Source of the DNA: Candidatus Zhuqueibacterota bacterium
GTDB lineage: Bacteria; BS750m-G25
NCBI GenBank assembly: GCA_016783505.1
Contig: JADHWK010000074.1
Span: 1 to 9,076, forward strand
Direction: 5' to 3'
Length of the DNA stretch: 9,076 nucleotides
The position numbers and the translations under genes were made by a program. The notes under the pieces are model-generated. The model did not search any database and had not been told where the DNA came from. It saw nothing but the letters and a program-made list of their open reading frames with translations. Shown here piece by piece: positions 1-4,114 of this stretch (position 1 is its first letter; the number at the start of each line of letters is the position of its first letter).

Positions 1-90
1 GATGCCTCGGGTTTTCCATCGGGAATTTATTTCTACTGGATGCAGGCGGCTAACTTTAGTCAGGTGAGGAAAATGTTACTGATAAAATAG
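1..90 (+). CDS. 3' end of a secreted/surface protein with FlgD-like or T9SS-type sorting tail (partial)
   Basis: Frame 1 is open from the left edge to a TAG at 88-90, giving the last 29 residues of a protein that begins outside the window. The end reads SGIYFYWMQAANFSQVRKML followed by LIK. This matches the closing strand pattern of FlgD-like Ig folds and type A sorting domains of type IX secretion: SGIYFYR.....F.....KM.L.K. In that family the tail is the C-terminal domain of proteins exported across the outer membrane and is recognised by the sorting machinery. The function of the main protein cannot be known from this fragment. Whether the tail is a true sorting signal or only a terminal Ig-like domain cannot be settled here. 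Confidence 0.7.
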   Translation, partial: DASGFPSGIYFYWMQAANFSQVRKMLLIK

Positions 91-308
91 CGACTCCCAG
101 AAATTGAAAAGCTAACCCTTTAGGGGTTTACAATTTGTTGGGTCAGCCAATAAGAACGTTAGTGGATAAAGAACAGCAGGCCGGGGATTATCAGGTGGAA
201 TGGGATGGAAAAAATACAAAAGGTTCAAGGGTGGTGTCCGGGATATATTTTTATCGGCTAAAGACAGGTGACTTTGTTCAGGTGAAGAAGATGGTGGTTT
301 TGAGGTAA
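91..308 (+). pseudogene. Frameshifted remnant of a second FlgD-like/T9SS-type C-terminal domain
   Basis: Immediately after the stop at 88-90 the same frame continues as RLPEIEKLTL and meets a TAG at 121-123. In the frame two bases later, from 126, the text reads VYNLLGQPIRTLVDKEQQAG and continues through VEWDGKNTKGSRVVSGIYFY to KKMVVLR and a TAA at 306-308. Joined, the two parts make most of a canonical terminal domain: a leading LP.....L strand, the VYNLLGQ strand, WDG..., SGIYFYR, and KM at the end. The join requires removal of about 2 bases near 120-125. No start codon or ribosome binding site precedes it. It is best read as a decayed copy of a sorting tail left behind the intact one, by duplication or tail exchange. 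A sequencing error would repair the frame but would not remove the upstream stop. Confidence 0.65.
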
Positions 309-440
309 AGATTAAAATCAAAATTAGTAATGCAAAATTAGTCCCGAATATTCGGGACAAAATGAACAAATCAAAATGGAGAATAAAGTAAAGATGGTTC
401 TGAAATTGTTAATTGCTAATTGCTAATTTTATATTTTAAA
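285..440 (+). repeat. Dispersed repeat, copy A (partner at 6446-6580)
   Basis: This stretch begins inside the coding end of the tail remnant (aagaagatggtggttttgag then the stop) and runs through AT-rich noncoding text ending near ttgctaattgctaatttta. A second copy lies at 6446-6580. Both copies share the KK(M/I)VVLR-stop coding end, then aatgcaaaattag, aaagtaaa.atg and the ttgctaattgct motif. Copy A carries an extra segment around 340-375 that includes an 18-bp palindrome absent from copy B. The repeat therefore carries the end of a sorting-tail gene together with its downstream region. Confidence 0.65.
341..358. repeat. Dispersed palindrome, copy 1 (perfect 18-bp)
   Basis: GTCCCGAATATTCGGGAC is a perfect 18-bp palindrome. 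It is the cleanest copy of a family with arms (G/A)TCCCGA...TCGGGA(C/T), also at 2565-2580, 2704-2719, 2795-2814, 6353-6374 and 6385-6402. It lies inside repeat copy A and is absent from copy B, so it appears to be a discrete insertable unit. No T-tract follows, so it is not an intrinsic terminator. Confidence 0.75.
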
Positions 441-461
441 TTGAACTTTCTCCGTTGACAG

Positions 462-500
462 AAAAAGGTCGGTTCCTTATTCACCGGCCTTTTTTATTTT
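462..500 (+). terminator. Rho-independent terminator ahead of the M1-like peptidase gene
   Basis: AAAAAGGTCGGT (462-473) pairs with ACCGGCCTTTTT (484 region, 483-494) across a 9-nt loop, with a single G-T wobble, and the T-tract continues to 500. This is a strong GC-core hairpin followed by uridines. It would stop transcription from the sorting-tail gene at the left edge. The -35 box of the next promoter begins only 5 bases after it. Confidence 0.8.
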
Positions 501-504
501 TGTG

Positions 505-533
505 TTGACTTTTATTAAATGATACTATATATT
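505..533 (+). promoter_or_regulatory. Sigma70-like promoter of the M1-like peptidase gene
   Basis: TTGACT (505-510), a 17-bp spacer and TATATT (528-533) form a near-consensus -35/-10 pair directly behind the terminator. Transcription would start near 540 and leave a leader of about 100 nt before the ATG at 641. It would probably also serve the YbjQ-domain gene 24 bp beyond the peptidase gene. The call rests on sequence match only. Confidence 0.6.
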
Positions 534-572
534 TCAATAAACCGAGAAAATAATCAGTCCCTTAGATGGGAA

Positions 573-611
573 GGCTTGGCGAAAGTTATTTCGCAGATCC
601 AGTAGTTAGCC
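573..611 (+). other. Possible structured leader of the M1-like peptidase mRNA
   Basis: GCGAAA (579-584) and TTTCGC (589-594) form a perfect 6-bp stem with a 4-nt loop. GGCT (573-576) and AGCC (608-611) could close a larger stem around it. I do not recognise a known riboswitch class. The structure sits between the predicted transcription start and the ribosome binding region (AAGG, 631-634), so a regulatory role is possible but unproven. Confidence 0.3.
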
Positions 612-640
612 GAAATTTTAAAATCTAAGTAAGGATTCCA

Positions 641-1921
641 ATGAGGTTGTCATTCTACATTCTGCTGTTGACTGTATTAACCAGTTGTTCTGTAACAGAA
701 AAAACTGATACCAGTTTTTATAAAATTGATCTCAAACTCGATGTAAAAAAACAACTGCTCGATGCCAATGTAGATTTAACCTACTATGCGGAAGAAAATC
801 AAGCCTACAGTTTAACATTTTTACTTCATAGAAATTTTTCCATTGAAACCCTGACATGTAATAATCTTGTTAAATATACATTTAATATAGAAGATACTTC
901 TCGTTTCCCTTTTACACCAGAAGCAGGGATGCTTACGATTTATTTGAGCAAACCCCTACAAAAGGGCGAAGCACTAAAAATCAATTTGCAATATGCCGGG
1001 AAAATAGGAATTGTAAGCCAATGGGGGGTAAATCGAATCACGGAAGAATGGATAGAGCTGGGTATGTATACCCCATGGTTTCCATATCAGCCTGAAATTG
1101 AAAATCTCACATATCAAGTGGATGTAGCAATCAACCCGGAATATCAAGTTATTGGTATGGGTAAGACAAAAAAAATGGATGACCATTGGCAGATTTCACA
1201 GGAAAGTCCCAAGAGGGATATTATAATAATGGCAGGCAAAGAAATTCATACAAAAGACATCCAGAAAAATGGTTTAAGTGTGGATATAAATTTTATTGCT
1301 CTGAGTGATTCTACCGCAGTTGATATTATGGAACAAGGTCTATGGATATTAGAAAACTATCGCCAATGGTTTGGTGATATTAAAGCACATCGGGCTTCAA
1401 TTGTTATCGCTCCCAGAAGTATGGGAGGAGGTTATGCCAGAAGAGGTTTTGTTGTTCTTACAACATTTGAAGATGTAGATTATTATCAAAACAGAATTGG
1501 TTATTTCAAGTATATTGCCCATGAGTTTTCTCACCTTTGGTGGTCAAAAGCTCCTCCTGATTCATGGGAAGATTGGCTTAATGAATCCTTTGCTGAATAT
1601 TCGGCACTAATAGCTGTCAGAGAGAAATTTGGAAATGAACCATTTGTAAATTGGATAGGGGAGAAACGGAAAAAATCGAAGGACCTGCCTGCAATTAAGG
1701 GAATAAATAGAATGGACAAAAATGCCAATTCTGTTTTATATGACAAGGGTTGTATTTTACTTCACGAGTTAGAATTAGAAATTGGTAATGATAAATTTCT
1801 ACAGTTATTAAAACAACTAACAATAAAAAAAGTGAATTCAACAGAGCAGTTTTTAAAAGTGCTTACGGACTTGTCAGGTGCTGAGGTTTCCAAGAAATTT
1901 GAAGAGAAATTAAACATGTAA
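641..1921 (+). CDS. Lipoprotein M1-like (gluzincin) metallopeptidase
   Basis: A 426-residue predicted zinc peptidase of the M1 aminopeptidase type, anchored as a lipoprotein. Residues 1-16 form a signal peptide with lipobox LTSC (C16). An N-terminal beta domain follows, then the zinc site HEFSH (H294, E295, H298) with LNES supplying the probable third ligand E315, and YDKG (Y367) matching the conserved M1 tyrosine block. Two features differ from classical M1 enzymes: only 16 residues separate HEXXH from the glutamate (18 in classical members), and the GAMEN exopeptidase motif is replaced by SMGGGYARRG near residue 260, without its glutamate. It is also short, lacking the large C-terminal helical domain of aminopeptidase N. 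Peptidase activity is likely; aminopeptidase specificity is doubtful. ATG 641 has a weak AAGG 6 bases upstream. Sampled GC is about 35%, well below the next gene. Confidence 0.8.
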   Translation: MRLSFYILLLTVLTSCSVTEKTDTSFYKIDLKLDVKKQLLDANVDLTYYAEENQAYSLTFLLHRNFSIETLTCNNLVKYTFNIEDTSRFPFTPEAGMLTIYLSKPLQKGEALKINLQYAGKIGIVSQWGVNRITEEWIELGMYTPWFPYQPEIENLTYQVDVAINPEYQVIGMGKTKKMDDHWQISQESPKRDIIIMAGKEIHTKDIQKNGLSVDINFIALSDSTAVDIMEQGLWILENYRQWFGDIKAHRASIVIAPRSMGGGYARRGFVVLTTFEDVDYYQNRIGYFKYIAHEFSHLWWSKAPPDSWEDWLNESFAEYSALIAVREKFGNEPFVNWIGEKRKKSKDLPAIKGINRMDKNANSVLYDKGCILLHELELEIGNDKFLQLLKQLTIKKVNSTEQFLKVLTDLSGAEVSKKFEEKLNM

Positions 1922-1945
1922 ATATTTTAAAACTAAGGAGGAATT

Positions 1946-2506
1946 ATGAAGACGCTTCGACTGATCGGCTCGCTGGCCTTCGTACTCGGGCTTTTCACCG
2001 CGATCTTTGTCGGGATACCTTGGTACGTCTATCACGATCCCACTTTGTCCTGGTGGTTGAAGACTGCGATCTACTGCCTTATGGGTGGTATCCTGCTGGT
2101 CCTGCTGATGGTGGCCATCGAACAGCGGAAAGGCAAGGTCCCAAGAGAGGAACTTCTCCCCGATGAGTCCCGGCCTCGGATGTTGCTCCAGAACTCTACA
2201 GAAGTCCCTGGCCGTGAGATCACCGAGATGCTGGGTTTGGTCAAAGGACACACCATTTTTGCCATCTGGCTTGGAAAGGACCTCTCTGCCCTGGTAAGAC
2301 TGGTTCTTGGCGGTGAGCTGACTGAGTACACGGAGATGATGGGACGTGCTCGCAAGGTAGCTACTGATCGGATGATGGCCCAGGCTGAGGAGCTGGGGGC
2401 TGACGCGATCATAAACGTCCGCTATATGACCACTAGCGTCATCGGCAGTGCCGCTGAACTTTTGGCTTATGGCACAGGCGTCAAACTTAGCAGCACGGTC
2501 TCCTGA
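1946..2506 (+). CDS. Membrane-anchored YbjQ/UPF0145-domain protein
   Basis: A 186-residue protein with two predicted membrane helices (about 7-29 and 39-58), a charged linker rich in R, E and D (about 60-80), and a C-terminal YbjQ/UPF0145 domain (about 82-181). The domain shows the family pattern: a first strand ending in VPGREI, then LGLVKGHTIF, a helix ending MAQAEELGADAIINVRYMTT, and AYGTGVKL at the end. The family has been labelled a putative heavy-metal-binding domain from its pentameric fold, but its role is not established. Most family members are short soluble proteins of about 105 residues, so the two-helix anchor is an added part. The start is supported by AAGGAGG at 1935-1941. It lies 24 bp after the peptidase gene and is probably cotranscribed, although its GC content (53-58% in sampled lines) is much higher. 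Confidence 0.8.
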   Translation: MKTLRLIGSLAFVLGLFTAIFVGIPWYVYHDPTLSWWLKTAIYCLMGGILLVLLMVAIEQRKGKVPREELLPDESRPRMLLQNSTEVPGREITEMLGLVKGHTIFAIWLGKDLSALVRLVLGGELTEYTEMMGRARKVATDRMMAQAEELGADAIINVRYMTTSVIGSAAELLAYGTGVKLSSTVS

Positions 2507-2514
2507 ATGATGGT

Positions 2515-2535
2515 TGTGTTTTTCACAGTTTTTTT
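2515..2535 (+). terminator. Weak candidate terminator after the YbjQ-domain gene
   Basis: TGTG (2515-2518) and CACA (2524-2527) flank a 5-nt T loop and are followed by G and seven T (2529-2535). The stem is only 4 bp with two GC pairs, so termination would be inefficient at best. It is listed because it sits 9 bases beyond the stop codon, where a terminator is expected. Confidence 0.3.
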
Positions 2536-2564
2536 AGCGGCCTATTCCATTCGCCCAATTCCCG

Positions 2565-2580
2565 TCCCGGAACTTCGGGA
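2565..2580. repeat. Dispersed palindrome, copy 2
   Basis: TCCCG (2565-2569) and CGGGA (2576-2580) flank GAACTT. The outer GTCCCG (2564-2569) can also pair with a second CGGGAC at 2582-2587, so the 3' arm is partly duplicated. It belongs to the TCCCGA...TCGGGA family and is the least regular of the six copies after copy 4. Confidence 0.6.
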
Positions 2581-2608
2581 TCGGGACTTTGCAAAAACCA
2601 GGAACGTT

Positions 2609-2695
2609 ATGGGTCAGATGGTGTGTGACATTTGTGGCAAGGGCAAAAATTTGCTGGTAATTGAGGGCATTCTCATCAAAGGGAATATAAAATGA
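2609..2695 (+). pseudogene. Remnant of a YgiT/MqsA-type zinc-finger protein
   Basis: From ATG 2609 (with AGGA at 2600-2603) the reading is MGQMVCDICGKGKNLLVIEG and ends ILIKGNIK at a TGA. YgiT-type zinc-finger proteins, the antitoxin-like partners of small toxins, typically start with a CxxC knuckle, then some 12-15 residues, then G.G..LLVIE..P and a second CxxCG knuckle. Here the first knuckle C-D-I-C is fused directly to GKGKNLLVIEG, and the second knuckle is missing. This looks like an internal deletion plus loss of the C-terminus. A 28-residue remnant could not form the four-cysteine zinc site. Recognition is from memory of the motif, so confidence is moderate. The frame is open upstream to 2507, but nothing there resembles a protein. 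Confidence 0.4.
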
Positions 2696-2703
2696 AACCC
2701 TCA

Positions 2704-2719
2704 TCCCGAATGTTCGGGA
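2704..2719. repeat. Dispersed palindrome, copy 3
   Basis: TCCCGAA (2704-2710) and TTCGGGA (2713-2719) are perfect 7-bp arms around TG. It is the same family as 341-358, and starts 9 bases after the zinc-finger remnant. No T-tract follows on the + strand. Confidence 0.7.
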
Positions 2720-2730
2720 CAAATGGGGAT

Positions 2731-2781
2731 GAAAATACCCTTCTTTGTGTTCTCGGCGATCTTCGGGGTGATAGTATTTTC
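2731..2781. repeat. Interspersed-repeat-like segment bounded by 8-bp inverted repeats
   Basis: GAAAATAC (2731-2738) and GTATTTTC (2774-2781) are perfect inverted repeats enclosing 35 bp that read ttctttgtgttctcggcgat and on to cttcggggtgata. The core resembles the tctttgtgtcttcgcggtg-type intergenic repeat text I have seen in many environmental bacterial genomes. That resemblance is from memory and was not searched. It has no coding content. Confidence 0.4.
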
Positions 2782-2794
2782 AGGAACAATATAA

Positions 2795-2814
2795 AATCCC
2801 GAAATATTGGGATT
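2795..2814. repeat. Dispersed palindrome, copy 4 (imperfect)
   Basis: AATCCC (2795-2800) pairs with GGGATT (2809-2814), with gaaatatt between them allowing a further G-T and A-T pair. It retains the (A)TCCCGAA half of the family, while the 3' arm has lost TCG. It is probably a degraded copy. Confidence 0.5.
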
Positions 2815-2849
2815 AACTCCATAACTATCAAATTAATAGGAGGTTAAGG

Positions 2850-2893
2850 TCCGATAACTCCGAATGAGTCCGCAGTATCAGACTCCATCGGAG
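2850..2893 (+). other. Hairpin with two competing outer stems upstream of the radical SAM gene
   Basis: GAGTC (2866-2870) and GACTC (2881-2885) form an inner stem with a 10-nt loop. CTCCGA (2858-2863) pairs with TCGGAG (2888-2893) to extend it across a small internal loop, for 11 bp in all. Alternatively TCCGAT (2850-2855) pairs with ATCGGA (2887-2892), using almost the same 3' arm, so the two outer stems exclude each other. No U-tract follows. This could be a structured 5' leader or a decayed repeat; it matches no riboswitch I know. Confidence 0.4.
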
Positions 2894-2910
2894 CGTAAGC
2901 CTTTTATAAA

Positions 2911-2969
2911 AAATCTGTGTAAATCGGTGTCATCCCTGCCTGCGGCAGGCAGGCGTTTTATCCGTGGTC
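2911..2969. repeat. Intergenic repeat interrupted by a palindromic insert
   Basis: The flanks aaatctgtgtaaatcggtgt plus catcc (2911-2935) and gtggtct (2964-2970) read together as a continuous aatctgtgt.aatc.gtgtcatccgtggtct type repeat, a text I recognise from memory as a common intergenic repeat in environmental genomes. They are separated by 28 bp carrying the palindrome at 2935-2953. ATCC occurs at both edges (2932-2935 and 2960-2963), consistent with a 4-bp target duplication. The repeat runs to within 10 bases of the ATG of the radical SAM gene. Confidence 0.4.
2935..2953. repeat. GC-rich palindrome
   Basis: CCTGCCTGCGGCAGGCAGG has perfect 9-bp arms around a central G. Its sequence is unrelated to the TCCCGA family. 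It lies 25 bp upstream of the radical SAM start and has no T-tract, so it is not a terminator; as RNA it would fold strongly next to the start codon. Confidence 0.7.
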
Positions 2970-2978
2970 TATTTTCAG

Positions 2979-4010
2979 ATGAAAAAACAAATCCCAGAAC
3001 CTATCTCCGGGGGATTAATCCTTTCTTATAAATGTAATGCTGAGTGCCTGCATTGTATGTACGCATGTTCTCCAAAATGGGGAGGGGATTGGATTTCAGA
3101 AGAAGATTTGCGGAAGATTTTGATGCAGTTAGCCGGTAAAATAAAACCCAGTCCATATGGCCCTGAAACAATCAGTTTAAACCATGGTCTCCATTTTACC
3201 GGCGGGGAACCCTTTTTAAATTATGAATTATTGTGTAAAGCGGTGGGGATTGCTCACGAATTAAAGATTCCCTCAACTTTTGTAGAAACAAACTGCTACT
3301 GGTGCGTTAATGACGAATTAACCAGGGATAAACTGCAGCTTCTAAAAGAAAGGGGATTGAATGGTATTTTGATTTCTGTCAACCCATTTTTTCTAGAATA
3401 CGTGCCTTTTGAAAGAACTGAAAGATGTATTAGAATCAGCCAGGGAGTATTCGGTGAAAATCTGATGGTTTATCAATTAGAATATTATAGACGATTTAAA
3501 GAGTTGGGAATCAAAGATAGGGTTTCAATTAAAGATTATCTTAATCTCGAGAAGAGAGGGGATTTTATAAAGAATGTGGAATTTTTTTGGATGGGAAGAG
3601 CCGCCTATAAATTAGGACGGAAGCTGGGAAAGAATTTCCACCAATATCCTGCTGACTACTTTTTTAACAAGCCGTGCATGCCATCATTTCTAAGAAACTG
3701 GCATAACCACTTTGATAATTATGGGAATTATATACCAGGATATTGTGGGGGGATCTCCCTGGGGGATTGCCGGAATTTGGACAGATTATTAATAGAAGGA
3801 ATAAGATCAGAAGAATATCCCGTATTGAATTTTTTAATGGACGAGGATTTGGGAGGACTTTTCCAATTTGCCAAAGACCTTGGTTACCGGGAATCTCAAG
3901 AGGGCTATTTCTCAAAATGCCATCTTTGCACGGATATTCGAAAACATCTTGTTGTTAAGAAGGATTTTGAAGAACTAAACCCGAAGGAATTTTATTTGCA
4001 TTTAGAGTAG
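2979..4010 (+). CDS. Radical SAM protein with C-terminal auxiliary-cluster-like cysteines
   Basis: A 343-residue radical SAM enzyme. The cluster motif is CNAECLHC (C19, C23, C26), the standard CX3CX2C, with the SAM-binding GGEP at residues 75-78 in HFTGGEPFLN. Later cysteines at 233, 256 (GYCGGISLGD), 264, and the pair C314-HL-C317 look like ligands of a SPASM-like auxiliary iron-sulfur cluster, typical of enzymes that modify peptides or protein side chains. The substrate is unknown; no precursor peptide, maturase partner or transporter is visible nearby. I chose ATG 2979 because the motif spacing from the N-terminus is normal and the in-frame GTG at 2964 lies inside a repeat. Neither has a Shine-Dalgarno sequence, so initiation may be leaderless or weak. 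The gene is AT-rich in its middle. The family name below radical SAM is not recognised. Confidence 0.85.
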   Translation: MKKQIPEPISGGLILSYKCNAECLHCMYACSPKWGGDWISEEDLRKILMQLAGKIKPSPYGPETISLNHGLHFTGGEPFLNYELLCKAVGIAHELKIPSTFVETNCYWCVNDELTRDKLQLLKERGLNGILISVNPFFLEYVPFERTERCIRISQGVFGENLMVYQLEYYRRFKELGIKDRVSIKDYLNLEKRGDFIKNVEFFWMGRAAYKLGRKLGKNFHQYPADYFFNKPCMPSFLRNWHNHFDNYGNYIPGYCGGISLGDCRNLDRLLIEGIRSEEYPVLNFLMDEDLGGLFQFAKDLGYRESQEGYFSKCHLCTDIRKHLVVKKDFEELNPKEFYLHLE

Positions 4011-4025
4011 GAAAAAAATCAAGAC

Positions 4026-4051
4026 AAGGCCCCGAAGTTTTTGCCTTTTTT
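4026..4051 (+). terminator. Weak terminator after the radical SAM gene
   Basis: AAGGC (4026-4030) pairs with GCCTT (4043-4047) around a 12-nt loop, and the T-tract runs to 4051. The 5-bp stem is marginal. In the partner copy of the adjacent repeat (6656-6700) the same TTGCC and T-tract form the 3' arm of a perfect 7-bp terminator, so here only the 3' half of that terminator seems to be original. Confidence 0.45.
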
Positions 4052-4085
4052 ATTGTTGCTTTTCTGGAAAAAATTAATTATTTTA
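4041..4085 (+). repeat. Exact 45-bp direct repeat, copy 1 (promoter segment of the prolyl oligopeptidase gene)
   Basis: All 45 bases are identical to 6656-6700 (offset 2615), starting ttgcctttttta and ending ttaattatttta. Identity stops sharply at both edges. It carries a T-tract and a promoter. The next gene is a peptidase here and priA at the other copy, so the promoter segment itself has been duplicated between unrelated genes. Confidence 0.85.
4056..4084 (+). promoter_or_regulatory. Candidate promoter of the prolyl oligopeptidase gene
   Basis: TTGCTT (4056-4061), a 17-bp A-rich spacer and TATTTT (4079-4084) form a plausible -35/-10 pair 30 bp upstream of the ATG at 4115. The leader would be short and includes AAAGGAGG (4100-4107). 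The same promoter is present in identical form ahead of priA at 6671-6699. Confidence 0.5.
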
Positions 4086-4114
4086 GGGCAAAAAGGTTTA
4101 AAGGAGGATGAACA

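Noticed and set aside
112-369. 85-residue minus-strand frame over the tail remnant
   Set aside because: The opposite strand encodes recognisable sorting-tail residues, and the minus frame is low-complexity hydrophobic and proline-rich text.
974-1186. Minus-strand frames inside the M1-like gene (also those under the peptidase, radical SAM and priA genes)
   Set aside because: They lie entirely opposite well-supported genes, have no ribosome sites and show no recognisable motifs.
2507-2695. 62-residue open frame starting at the base after the YbjQ stop
   Set aside because: The first 34 residues have no protein-like pattern, run through a weak terminator and a palindrome, and lack a ribosome site. 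Only the end resembles a known motif, so just 2609-2695 is listed as a remnant.
2964-2978. GTG at 2964 as start of the radical SAM protein
   Set aside because: It falls inside the interspersed repeat and adds VYFQ-like residues with no family support. ATG 2979 gives a normal distance to the CX3CX2C motif.
2864-3031. 55-residue frame beginning MSPQYQTPSERKP, considered as a precursor peptide for the radical SAM enzyme
   Set aside because: AGGAGG is 20 bases away from the ATG, the frame reads through repeat and palindrome text and overlaps the radical SAM gene by about 50 bases.
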